Part shown: positions 1 to 9,426 of the stretch, one piece after another
How the letters are laid out: the number at the start of each line of letters is the position of its first letter
Numbering within the stretch: position 1 is the stretch's first letter
From: Nothophaeocryptopus gaeumannii
Taxonomy: Eukaryota > Ascomycota > Dothideomycetes > Mycosphaerellales > Mycosphaerellaceae
Direction of reading: 5' to 3'
Length of the DNA stretch: 64,000 bases
Assembly (NCBI GenBank): GCA_031771865.1
Contig: JASISA010000027.1
Span: 3,286,001 to 3,350,000 of the forward strand
Notes under the pieces: model-generated
Told to the model about the DNA's origin: nothing
The model's input: the letters and a program-made list of their open reading frames with translations, nothing else
Database searches by the model: none
Program-made: the position numbers and the translations under genes

Positions 1-2
1 AT

Positions 3-1484
3 ATCAATCCCCACGTCAAAGAAGCCAAGTATGCTGTCCGCGGCGAACTTGCGATAAAGAGCGAGCAATACCGCGCGCAACTTGCCAAGGGCGAGGGCAA
101 GGATCTGCCCTTTGACTCCGTCATCAGCGCCAATATTGGGAATCCACAGCAACTCGATCAGAAGCCCATTACCTTCTTCCGACAGGTGGCTAGCTTGGTG
201 GAGAATCCACAGCTGCTCGAGAAGAAAGACGTGTTGCAGAGCGGGCTTGAATACAAGAACGACGTGATTGAGCGTGCTGAGAAGCTGCTGAAAGATGTGA
301 AGAGTGTTGGCGCCTACTCTCAATCTCAGGGTGCACCGGGCATCCGCAAGAGTGTCGCAGACTTCATCGAGAGACGTGATGGCTATCCTGCAGACCCGCA
401 GAACATATACCTTAGCGGTGGTGCCAGTGCTGGTGTGAACGCTCTCATGAACGTGCTGGTCGAAGGCTCTCACACCGGCGTTCTTGTTCCCATCCCTCAG
501 TATCCCCTCTACACTGCCACGCTCAGTCTGCTCAACGCACAGTGTGTGCCGTACTATCTCAATGAAGAGTCACGCTGGAGCACCGACGTCGAGGGCATGC
601 GATCAGCACTGAAGGAGGCGCAGAAGAAGGGTATTGACGTACGAGCCGTTGTCGTGATCAATCCTGGAAATCCCACCGGCGGTTCGCTCGACGCAGAGCA
701 CATCAAATCCGTCCTTGAGCTCGCTGCTGATGAGAAACTGGTCGTATTTGCCGACGAAGTCTACCAAACCAACGTTTTCGAGGGAGAGTTTACAAGTTTC
801 AAGAAGTGCCTGCGTGAGCTTCAGAAGAGTGAGAAGAACATAGAAGGCAGGTTCGACTTCGTTGAGCTCGCATCTCTGCACAGTGTCAGCAAGGGTATGG
901 TTGGCGAGTGTGGCCATCGCGGTGGTTACTATGAGCTGGTCGGGTTCGATCCAGAGGTAGGTTAAGAAACCCTTCTCTTTCGCAACAGTGAAGCTGACAA
1001 GGTAAAGGTCGTCGCCCAAATTTACAAATTCGCCAGCATCATGCTGTGTCCTCCCGTCATCGGTCAATGCATTGTCGAGCTGATGGTCAACCCGCCCCAG
1101 GAGGGCGAACCTTCGTACCCTCTGTACCGTGAGGAGTATGACACTATATTCAACAATCTCTACCAACGGGCTCACGCATTGTACAACGCCTTTCAAGATA
1201 TGGAAGGGGTCGAATGCCAACCTCCGCAGGGAAGCATGTACCTGTACCCTACCATCAAGCTGCCACAGAAGGCTATCGAGGCTGCGAAGAAGGAAGGTAA
1301 GAATGCCGACGATTTCTATTGTATGAGGCTGTTAGATGCTACCGGAGTGTGCATCGTCCCTGGGTCTGGATTTGGCCAGAAGGAGGGTACGTTGCACTTT
1401 CGGACGACATTCCTGGCACCAGGCACGGCCTGGGTGAAGAGAATCACAGAATTCCATGGCAAGTTTATGGCCGAGTACCGATGA
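3..1484 (+). CDS. Alanine aminotransferase, 5'-truncated by window edge
   Basis: PLP-dependent transaminase interconverting alanine plus 2-oxoglutarate with pyruvate plus glutamate (ALT1/ALT2 family). The gene enters from the left edge already in frame (frame starting at base 3, reading INPHVKEAKYAVRGEL), so the true start lies outside. Visible family signatures are the N-terminal SANIGNPQQ and YSQSQGAPGIR blocks, VVINPGNPTGG, FADEVYQ and the Schiff-base lysine in SVSKG (about base 890), followed by GECGHRGGY. The frame closes at GTA GGT TAA near 957. A 45-nt intron (957-1001, GTAGGT...AAG) restores it and joins GFDPEV to KVVAQIYKFAS, as family members read. Exons 3-956 and 1002-1484 give 478 visible residues, about full family length, so little is missing. 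Cytosolic or mitochondrial location cannot be judged without the N-terminus. Confidence 0.93.
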
Positions 1485-2144
1485 TGAAGATCAAATGCAG
1501 AGAGCATGCTGTATGATACCAAACCCGCGGGCGCTGGGGAATTGCTCTTCACTTGCTCGACCTACATAGCGGCATCCACGTTGCAAATGCTTAGCATAGG
1601 ACATTGTGCCATATACTCATTCTCATGAGAGCTCTGAGTGTAGGAGGGGCAGGGCAGGGTAGCTAGAGCTCGTAAGGTTGGTAGTGGCTGGCAAGCTGGT
1701 TTCTCGGCTTTGAGCCGAAGAACGATTACAGCAACGTCAAGCGAGGGTCGTGCCGCGGAAGTCTGGTGTTCCCAAGGTGTACTGTTGACTACGTTGTATC
1801 ATTTATGAGCACTCAACCCAGTCAACATACCACTACTCATCGTACCTTCTATGTCCTGAGGTAGACAAGATCTTGGCCACAGTCACAAACAGCTTTGACG
1901 ACAATACCATCAGGTTGCCACAGCCTGATGCGAATGCGCAAAGCCGACCGAAGCCCTGCGTAGTGTAGAGTACACTGTGACTGTACGGCCGCATGGAGTT
2001 GTACCACCGGCGACGAATGTAGAATCCATTTCTTCGTATGGCCTGGTGGTCTGCTGATCCAAGATCGCGGACATAGAATCCTGCGCGCGGACCGTATGCA
2101 CAGGTAATCGTGCAGTCTGCGACGTGTATGCAGAGCAGAACGCA
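1485..2144. other. Intergenic, promoter side of the next gene
   Basis: About 660 bases between the aminotransferase stop and the next plausible start. Short frames on the minus strand here show no recognisable family and no conserved motif. It should hold the 3' UTR of the aminotransferase and the promoter of the downstream gene. I see no clear TATA box, RNA gene or repeat. Confidence 0.6.
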
Positions 2145-3923
2145 ATGGCAGACGACGACGACACCTCCGCCTCTACCCCGAACTCGACCACCGCTGCGCA
2201 GAGCGCGACCAAGACTCCCAAAGACCGCAATTGCCCTTTCTGCGGTCAAGCCTTCACCTCTTCCAGCCTGGGCCGCCATCTCGACCTGTACATCAAACCG
2301 AAGAACCCGAAGCCGCCGGATGGCGTCCACGATGTCGATGAGATCAAGAAGCTGCGCAGCGGCATTACACGCAGACAGCCGCGGACAGCCAGTCGTCCCA
2401 GTGGAGCGGCCAGTGCCAGTGCCAATGGTAGCCACAGCAGGCAGGCGAGCGGTGGACCGTCGAGCGGCAATACCGCGCTCCCGTCCGCTGCAGTGAAAAC
2501 CGATGCGCGTGTGGACACGGAGGAGGACACGCCAACGGGCTCGCCTGTGACCGCGAGGGATGCTCCAGAGGTCACATCAGGCTTCAACAAGGCCAACTGG
2601 CAAGCCACCGGCGTGATCAACAACCTGCCTCCCCGCGCACCATCGCGCAGCAACGCCGAGAGCCCTACGACCGCCTCTGGGCAAGCGCAGCGTGTACAGG
2701 AGATGCGACGGGATGGTGGCGGCAATAGGATGGAGCGTCCACAGTACGAAAGCGAAAGCATGTGGAAGCTGCAAGAAGCTGCAGAACTTGGACGTGCCGC
2801 CGAGATGGCACTGCGAGAAGTACTTGGTAGCCTCGAAGCTGCGTCGAAGAAGCTTGAGCCAAAGTCGATCTACGATGAATTCGACTTCTATGCGCTCTCA
2901 TTCCCGGGCCTGTGTCTAGCGATCTTGCCGCCACCGAGTACGCTCTTCAGTCCGACCCCATTTCCTTCCGCCGAATCTTGGACTCTGGGGCCACCTGGAC
3001 TCAGACAGTTCGAAATCATGACTCGGCTGCTGAATGAGCGCGTGGCTCTGCGGAGAAGAACTGACTCCATCCCCGACTCAATTGCCTTCAAGCACCACAC
3101 GCACTTATCTGGTGCCTGGGAACACTGGCAAGGCATGACTGCTACTGACCGTGCCTCTGCGTGGCAGCTGGAGATACTGCGATCTTTCACCAGGGCCCAA
3201 GAACGGACACAGCAGCTCACATCTGAGCTAGACCAGTCTCGACAGCACGCGCGACATCTTGAAGCCGAATACGATCGTCTGTCACGCTGTCAGCTGCCTC
3301 GCGAGTATCTCATGCATCCGCCGAATACAATACCAGTGCAGTCATCTGTGTTGAAAGAAGTGAAGTCAACTCCGTTCAGATCTGGTATTATCGAAGCCAA
3401 TTTCGATGCTGAAGCGATCATTTCGAAATGGAGATCCAGCATTAAAGCTACAACTCGCCCGTCGAAACAGAACGCGCCTTCCGGCCACACAACGCAACCC
3501 ATGCGCTCCGAAGGGTACAAAAACAATCTGCGAGACGACATGGTTATGAATGGAGCCATCTGGAATATTGGCGGGCCTCTTCCCCGACATGGCACTGCTC
3601 ATCCAGAGGCATTCCACGCGGGAGACCTTCCTCCAGTGTCTTATGAGACTCCACCCCAGCCAGGCGCTATTGAAATCGAAGAGGAAGAGGGTGAAGAGGC
3701 AGATGCCGAAGGCGAAGCCGACGAGGATGCCTACGGGCATTACGGCGACCGTCATGCGCTGGTCAAACGCCGCCAGGTTGAATACGTCGACTCACGTACC
3801 CCGAATATTTATGATCGCGGGTTGAATGCCAATGGGAAGCGGCCACTTGCTTCCGCTACGACCGCTGGTCGAAGTGGCACCCGAATATTGAAAGAGCATT
3901 TCCATGAACAGAAAGGGCGATAG
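2145..3923 (+). CDS. Uncharacterised fungal protein with N-terminal zinc-finger-like motif
   Basis: A single-exon frame of 592 residues if the second in-frame ATG (2145, MADDDD) is used; an ATG at 2124 would add seven residues (MYAEQNA) and cannot be excluded. Near residue 30 is a CPFCGQAF segment followed by LGRHLDLYI, which resembles one half of a C2H2/UBZ-type zinc finger. A long Ser/Thr/Pro-rich disordered stretch follows to about residue 190, then a helical region (MWKLQEAAELGRAAEMALREV onward) and a conserved-looking globular block around FYALSFPGLCLAILPP. A coiled coil lies around residues 340-385 and the C-terminus is strongly acidic (IEIEEEEGEEADAEGEADED). I do not recognise a named family. 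A DNA- or ubiquitin-binding role is possible from the finger but not demonstrated. It converges on the SDR gene with a 120-base gap. Confidence 0.8.
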   Translation: MADDDDTSASTPNSTTAAQSATKTPKDRNCPFCGQAFTSSSLGRHLDLYIKPKNPKPPDGVHDVDEIKKLRSGITRRQPRTASRPSGAASASANGSHSRQASGGPSSGNTALPSAAVKTDARVDTEEDTPTGSPVTARDAPEVTSGFNKANWQATGVINNLPPRAPSRSNAESPTTASGQAQRVQEMRRDGGGNRMERPQYESESMWKLQEAAELGRAAEMALREVLGSLEAASKKLEPKSIYDEFDFYALSFPGLCLAILPPPSTLFSPTPFPSAESWTLGPPGLRQFEIMTRLLNERVALRRRTDSIPDSIAFKHHTHLSGAWEHWQGMTATDRASAWQLEILRSFTRAQERTQQLTSELDQSRQHARHLEAEYDRLSRCQLPREYLMHPPNTIPVQSSVLKEVKSTPFRSGIIEANFDAEAIISKWRSSIKATTRPSKQNAPSGHTTQPMRSEGYKNNLRDDMVMNGAIWNIGGPLPRHGTAHPEAFHAGDLPPVSYETPPQPGAIEIEEEEGEEADAEGEADEDAYGHYGDRHALVKRRQVEYVDSRTPNIYDRGLNANGKRPLASATTAGRSGTRILKEHFHEQKGR

Positions 3924-4043
3924 CACAGCGCTGTCAAATATGTCGAGCAAGTTAAGCATTGCAAAGCATTCGACGCCAAATTTCATTCTCACACACTTTG
4001 CGTGAAGCTAAGCAATCCTTTGCCTTTCAAAGACGACGTGAAG

Positions 4044-5032
4044 CTACTGCGCGCCAGGTGGAACTAGAAGCCTGCCTTCCATTCCCCCATCAACCTGAAC
4101 ATTGACACCATTGACATGGCCGCTCAAGTGCTGCGATGCTAAAACAGCGATTTGTCGAGCCACGTCCTCTGGTCTTCCGACCTTCTGCAATGGAGTTGTC
4201 GCTAGAGCCCTCTCGACAAATTGTCTGTCCTTGAGCGTCTCCTGTGACAGCGGAGTGGCCACCCAGCCCTGAAGCATGATCAGCAAAGCGTTTAGATGAA
4301 GATCCGATCCCCCGCTGTGGACGTTACTCTTACCGGACTAATACTATTCACTCGCCCTCTCGGCGCAATTGCCACAATCTCATTCTTCAACGTGGGAGTC
4401 AAGCCGTACATAAGTGCCGACTTTGCACTTGCATAGTCTCCGTGAGAGGCCTCTCCGAACTTGCCGGCCGTGCTGCCAATGAAGATGATATTGGCAGTCG
4501 CCTTGACACTGTCAGATGCTTGGCGGAGAGCGCGGAGATATGCTTTGCAAAGCAAGAACGGCCCGGTCAGATCGATGTCGATTGTGTTTCTCCACTGCCT
4601 AAGCTCCATGTCCGCGATATGTCTATCGTTGGTGAGCATTCTGTCGTATTACTTGTTGCTTTCATTTCTTACGCATTATTCTCTGGCCAAATCCCATGGT
4701 TGACAACTAACACGCTTACTGGTCCTGCGTTTCTCTGCGCTGCTTCATCAAGCAGCCGGTTCACAGCGTCTTCGTTCCGCACGTCGGCTTGTATGGGCAC
4801 TACGCCAGCCAAGTTTGGGAGCTCGCCAAGCTTGCTGTTATAATGTGCGGTCACCTTGGCCCCAAGCTTCAGAAACGTACGGACAGTCTCTAGCCCAACT
4901 ATTCGGGATCAGTAAAAGGGTTACTAAATGTCTCTGACAGGTGGAACGCTTTCACCTAGCGGAAAACTCACTACCACCAGGGGCACCAGTGATGAGCACG
5001 TGCACTCCTTGAAGACCGAAATCGAGAGACAT
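4044..5032 (-). CDS. Short-chain dehydrogenase/reductase (SDR), four exons
   Basis: Classical SDR oxidoreductase with a Rossmann fold; the substrate is unknown. Reconstructed exons are 4972-5032, 4673-4898, 4334-4622 and 4044-4268 (266 residues, normal family length). The start MSLDFGLQGVHVLITGAPGG runs through intron 1 to complete the cofactor motif TGAPGGIG. The second exon ends in VVNHGIWPENN (the NAG-like strand), and the third carries the Ser (FIGSTAG) and the catalytic YASAK. The last holds the DGGMEGR C-terminus. Introns are 73, 50 and 65 nt with GT-AG ends at 4899-4971, 4623-4672 and 4269-4333. Intron 1 weakly resembles the introner-like family found elsewhere in the window. The cofactor is probably NAD(P)H. 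The 5' end faces the 3' end of the next minus-strand gene 300 bases away. Confidence 0.88.
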
Positions 5033-5331
5033 GGCAAGCTGACCTGTAAGTGTTGACAATTTTGCTAAACCTGCAGGTAATTGGAGAATCATGAAACCAC
5101 TGCGCTCTCAACTAGGCCGTACTAGGCAGGTACATACAAGGAAGCGAGAAGTGCTCATGTCGTACTCGTAATGATACTCGCTCCCAACATCTACTCTTTT
5201 TTGCTCATTTAGTCTGAAAAATGCTCGGAACGGTCGGTGGCGTTACATAGCTATGTACCAACACTGGACACGAAGTGATGATAAGAACGGGCAAGACTAG
5301 CAAAGGTATCTTCAGTGCCCGGCACGTGACT
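5033..5331. other. Intergenic, SDR promoter region
   Basis: About 300 bases between the SDR start and the 3' end of the upstream minus-strand gene. Nothing coding or repetitive is evident. It should contain the SDR promoter and the neighbour's 3' UTR. Confidence 0.5.
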
Positions 5332-6666
5332 TCAAGTCGGATTGGAAGATTCCATTTGCTCGGCCCACGATTTGCCGCCAGGCTTCGTGGACGCTCTCTC
5401 CGTTTCCGCTGTGATGCTCTCCGAAGTATGAGTTGAAATGATGGGCAACGCTGGGAAGTCATCCTGCTTCGGCACAGATTCCTGAACCCGTGCTCCTCGC
5501 GTGCCTACTGCGGAGAATCGCCCATGATCTGCTCGAGGCTCGCGATATAGGTGCTCGCTTCCGTCTGTGTAGTCTTTCTGGTCGCTACCGAATCCAAGCT
5601 TCTTGTCGAAGCGACCGGTTTTACTACTGAAATCATCGTCACGCTTCTCTGCGTCCCACTCCCGGCCCTCCATCGCCTTCAGCTTGCGCATTCGATTCTT
5701 CTCCCGCTCGCCCACTACAGAAATGTCAGGATGAACTCATCCAAGTCTGATCGTCAAGAAAACACAACGAAGGGCGACGAACGTCCTTCGCCGGTCCAGC
5801 CTAGGTACTTACTCATCTGCTGCCGATCTCGTCGTTCCTCTTTTCGTCTTTGCTGCGCCAACTGCTTTGCCTGCTGCTCTCGCTCCGCAAATGACGCCGC
5901 GTCTGCTTCCGCCCTTGCGTGCGCAGCTGTCAACGTCGCATTCTTGATTTGGATTCGGGCCATTTTCTCGGCCAGCTCTTCTTCTGTCAGCTTTGGTTTT
6001 CGAACACCGCCGGTGGCATGGCGGTCGCCGCGTACAGCCTGCGGTGTCTCTTTCCTCGGACCGGTAGGAGCGTTCTCGGGCGGAGCACCATGCTGCTGTT
6101 GCGATTGTTGAGCCGCAGCTCGGTGGCTATGACCATCTTTTGTCTGTGCATGTTGAGCCTGGCGTTGTAGTGCAGAGGCGTCCTTCTGTCCGTCTCTACC
6201 CCTCCCGCGTCCTCTCCCACGGCCTCGAGCAGCCTCAGTATGTGGTCTCACCGGCGCTGGTGCGGGCTGTTGCTCCACGATCGGTTGCGCGGCTGGCGAG
6301 AAGTCGTCGCTGAAGAGGTCGTCGTCGGAGCGTATGCGCATGGACTCTTCTGCGGCTGCGACATGGTCAAATAAGTCGTCCTGATGGGCTCCAGTCTGGG
6401 CGAAGAGGTCGGCAGACGAGACATCCGGGGGAGGCTCGCAGGGCACGGGTGCGAAATCAGGCGCGGAAGCAGAAAGCGACGAGTTCGCTGGGTCTTCGGC
6501 GTCAGGCGGGAAGTTCTGCATACATGCACTCGTTAGCAACTGTGCCCATGCGGTTGATATCTCCGTATGAATGACTTGCGCCGTTCGCTTTGGCCGCTGT
6601 GGCCGCCGTGCTTTTGCTTGCCTCGCGCGGCTCGGGAGCGCCATCAGCCCAGATGGAGCTGTTCAT
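5332..6666 (-). CDS. Disordered RG-rich / coiled-coil protein, function unknown
   Basis: A three-exon model encodes 390 residues: exons 6580-6666, 5813-6515 and 5332-5714. It starts MNSSIWADGAPEPRE, followed by a long acidic, Ser/Pro-rich region, an RGRGRGRGR tract near residue 150 and Gln-rich repeats. A charged coiled coil follows (KPKLTEEELAEKMARIQIKN through RRKEERRDRQQMMGEREKNR), and the C-terminus contains DDFPALP. Intron 2 (5715-5812) has a canonical GTAAGT donor. Intron 1 (6516-6579) keeps frame only with a GCAAGT donor, i.e. a GC-AG intron; its branch site GCTAAC and CAG acceptor are good. The RG box and FPALP-type end are common in RNA- and translation-associated proteins, so an RNA-related role is a guess. 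I do not recognise a named family. Confidence 0.78.
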
Positions 6667-7207
6667 GTTGTGTCTGAGGGCCCTTTCCAAAGATGTGTGC
6701 TCGCAAGCAGACAAGCAGACAAGTGTCTAAGGTAGAGTGGGTTGCGGGACGGCAGGGTAGGGGTAGGGAGGTAGGGTAAGAGCAATGGTAGATGAGGCGC
6801 GTGAGTATTCGAGCCGTTGACAGTACAGGTAATTATCGATATGGCATTGGAGGAGTACGTCGAGAGTGCACCTATTCTCCTTCACACTTCATCTTGTCAC
6901 TCATAGACAAGCCAAGGCCGACAAGGTCATTGATACAGTGTGGAAGGGTACTGTCACGTCGCGTGAAGCACTGCTGGCGGACCATTGAACGTGAAGCTGC
7001 AAGCTTTCACACCAGCACCTGGGTTGCTGGGTACCTGAAAGTGGCGCCTGGTCCCACGCCCTGTGACGCAACCGTCACATACATGCTCGTACTCCGAGTG
7101 TATACATCCCCTCGCCCACTCACAAAGACAGCTGGTGATCATTTTGAAACGCCGCAATATCTTGCGCTGTCCAATATCCATCTCCACCACCACTCCATCC
7201 ATCCACC
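6667..7207. promoter_or_regulatory. Divergent promoter region
   Basis: 540 bases between two divergently transcribed genes (starts at 6666 minus and 7208 plus). The right end is rich in CCATC/CCACC pyrimidine-type sequence just before the ATG at 7208, typical of fungal leaders. No clear TATA box or protein-coding signal is visible. Confidence 0.5.
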
Positions 7208-7604
7208 ATGTCAGGCAACAGCACTTTCTCGTCAAGCAGCTTCAGCTATTCAAGCTCTAGCTCAAGCAGCAACTCCAACGGACAAGTCAGCGGCCAACGC
7301 TCGACGCACCAGTCGTATACAGACCCCCAAGGGAACACAACGGTCAAATCTGCCACTCAGAACTTGGGCGAGCCGATTGTGCAGCAGACTCAAAGGTTCG
7401 ACTCTTCAGGACGGGAGCTCCTTGGCGCTGGTGGTTCTCAGCCAAGTCGGCGGATTGAGGATGTTAGTGATCAGAAGCAGAAGGATTGCGAGTACGAGGA
7501 AAGAATGGAAGATGAGTTAGTCTGCGCTCCAGCGAACTCACTTTGTATCTGTCCATGCTGACCTCCGCATCTGCAGGAATGCCAAACGCGAGGGTGGCGC
7601 ATAA
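7208..7604 (+). CDS. Small Ser-rich conserved fungal protein
   Basis: Two exons (7208-7515 and 7577-7604) encode 111 residues. The N-terminus is almost entirely Ser/Asn (SSSSFSYSSSSSSSNSNGQ), then comes a better-defined part with SYTDPQGNTTVKSATQNLGEP, RFDSSGRELLGAG and RRIEDVSDQKQ. Reading through the donor gives a Cys-rich tail. Splicing the 61-nt intron (GTTAGT at 7516, CTGCAG ending 7576) instead gives the charged end EERMEDENAKREGGA, which fits the pattern I recall for this small fungal family. No transmembrane segment or signal peptide is present. Function unknown. Confidence 0.75.
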
Positions 7605-7694
7605 TAAGCCGTGAATTGGGACTGGACCCATTGAGATGATGGGTAAACACAAATCGATATGTGATGTTTGTAAGATAGGCGTGGTCATCCAGCT

Positions 7695-8923
7695 CTAGCT
7701 AGCCATCTCAGACTTCCCCTTAAAGTCCAGCAGATAAGGATCCTTATGAAATTTGGCGTACGCGGGTCTACTCAAGCTCCGTCCGGCAACATCAATGTCG
7801 GTCTTAATGTCCTCGATGAGAGCATCCATGCTCATGTAATCGTACTCTGGACGGATGAAGCCTAGCACCAGCACATTCATATGGCTGTTGTAGAAATCGG
7901 TCTCGAAGTGGTGCATGATATGGACCTCGACACTTCGCACCGTGTTCTTGTAGAAAGGGTTCCAGCCAATTGACATAACCATTGGATAGACGGCGCCCTT
8001 GTCTGCTGTAAAGCTGTCCTTCTCATTATCCTCATCTTTCCCACTGCCCCCGGAAAGGGCCGCATTGAGACCTTCGTACACCTTGACGGCCATTTGCTTA
8101 TACTTTGACTCTGTTCCAGATGGGTGCTGGTGGGTGGCCTTGGAGGGGGACAGTCCGGCCCAGCCATAGTAGACCCCGGACTCGACGTCCTCGTGTCCTC
8201 CCACGGAAAGGCCGGACAGGGGAATATTGGCAGTGGGTATACCAAGCTGGCGGGATATCAAATGTCAGCATCGACACGAAACGAAGGACCAGTGGATGAG
8301 CGGCCACGCTGATAGCGTGCAGCGGGAGCGTGCGTGCGAGCACACGCTGACTGCTTGCTGCGTCCCATGGATACCAAGGCAAGGAAGGGCAAGGTCGCGC
8401 AGGGCAGAGCAGGGGCGGGCAGGGCGGGACAAAAGGTGTGGAGGAGAAAGGCAGAGAGGGGAAATGGCCCGGCAGGCATAATGGCGACACAATGCTCCAG
8501 ACTCGTGGGCCCAGCGTGACGGGCGAATGCCTGGAGGGACACGTTGTCGGTCAGGTCAGGTGTCGGCGGCGTTGTGCAGCGTGACAGGTGACAGCCGCTG
8601 GCCGCCACGCCAAATAAGATGACCAGCCAAGGTTCGATACACGTGCTGTGTATTGCATGGTGCGTTGATGTCGATGGCGATGACGAGGGTGAGAATGTGA
8701 TGAATGGTGGGAGTCATGCACCGGCGGCGGCAGTAGGGACAGTGTAGGGAAGGGGATGGAGGTGAGGTGAGGTGAGGTGAAGTGGAAGAAGATGGCCCCT
8801 ACTTACGTCCTTGCTGCCGCGCCCGAACCCCTTGATCACCTTGCCATTCAGCTTGAGTGGGAATGGCGCTTCTGGTCCGCTGTCTGGGCCTGCGACAGTG
8901 TCACGAGGGCCGTCCGGTCGCAT
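7695..8923 (-). CDS. FMN1: Riboflavin kinase (FMN1 type)
   Basis: Phosphorylates riboflavin to FMN using ATP, the first committed step to flavin cofactors. Exon 1 (8807-8923) begins MRPDGPRDTV and ends in NGKVIKGFGRGSKD. Exon 2 (7695-8246) begins LGIPTANIPLSGL, giving the family's GRGSK-LGIPTANIP nucleotide/flavin-binding block across the splice. GVYYGWAGL, MSIGWNPFYKN and HHFETDFYNSHMNVLVLGFIRPE follow, all typical of the single-domain kinase. The total is 222 residues, usual for fungal monofunctional enzymes. The intron (8247-8806, GTAAGT...CAG) is 560 nt, far longer than any other in the window, and is treated as a separate feature. The enzyme lacks any FAD synthetase domain. Its 3' end converges on the small Ser-rich gene with a 90-base gap. 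Confidence 0.93.
8247..8806 (-). other. Unusually long (560 nt) intron of riboflavin kinase
   Basis: Defined by the exact join GSKD|LGIP with a canonical GTAAGT donor at 8806 and CAG acceptor at 8247. The interior is G+C- and purine-rich on the plus strand, with imperfect GGGCAGGGCGGG-like runs (about 8385-8440) and a GAGGT pentamer tandem (about 8760-8782) just inside the donor. Short frames cross it but none resembles a protein. I see no transposon ends or structured RNA that I can name. Confidence 0.7.
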
Positions 8924-9426
8924 TGCGATTGCTGGTCTTGCACATGAATATGAAGGGAAGACCGTGGGAATAGCCTTACCCGATCAATATTGCACACCAG
9001 TTGATGGGTGGTGGATGATCCAATGAGACTAACATGTGCGCTAGAACCGCTTCGAGTAAAATTATCCGTTGTCCGCTTTAGATAAGCTTCACGTGCCGCT
9101 TCACATGTCATTTCTGCACTCACTTTGGCCACATTCATCCAATGCACGTGAAAACTGCTGAAAATGCGACGAAGACTGCAGCATGGCGGAATTAGGTGTC
9201 GCTGACAATACATGTATAGATCATCGCCGACCGACTAAATTACTACGTCCACTAACGAACGGCATGTCTGATCAAGCCTCGGCCGTTGATGCCATCCAAT
9301 CTACCCTCCCTTCCAAACTCCCGTACCACCGCGTCGCTACCACGATCTATTTGCTGCCGTGCCAGACGGTGATCTGCAATCATTATCATCGACGTAGTCA
9401 TCTTCGTTACCGCTCCAAACTTGTCC
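8924..9426. other. Intergenic, riboflavin kinase promoter
   Basis: About 500 bases between the riboflavin kinase start and the stop of the ERT1-like gene (both minus strand). The short open frames here overlap nothing recognisable. No repeat or RNA gene is seen. Confidence 0.5.
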
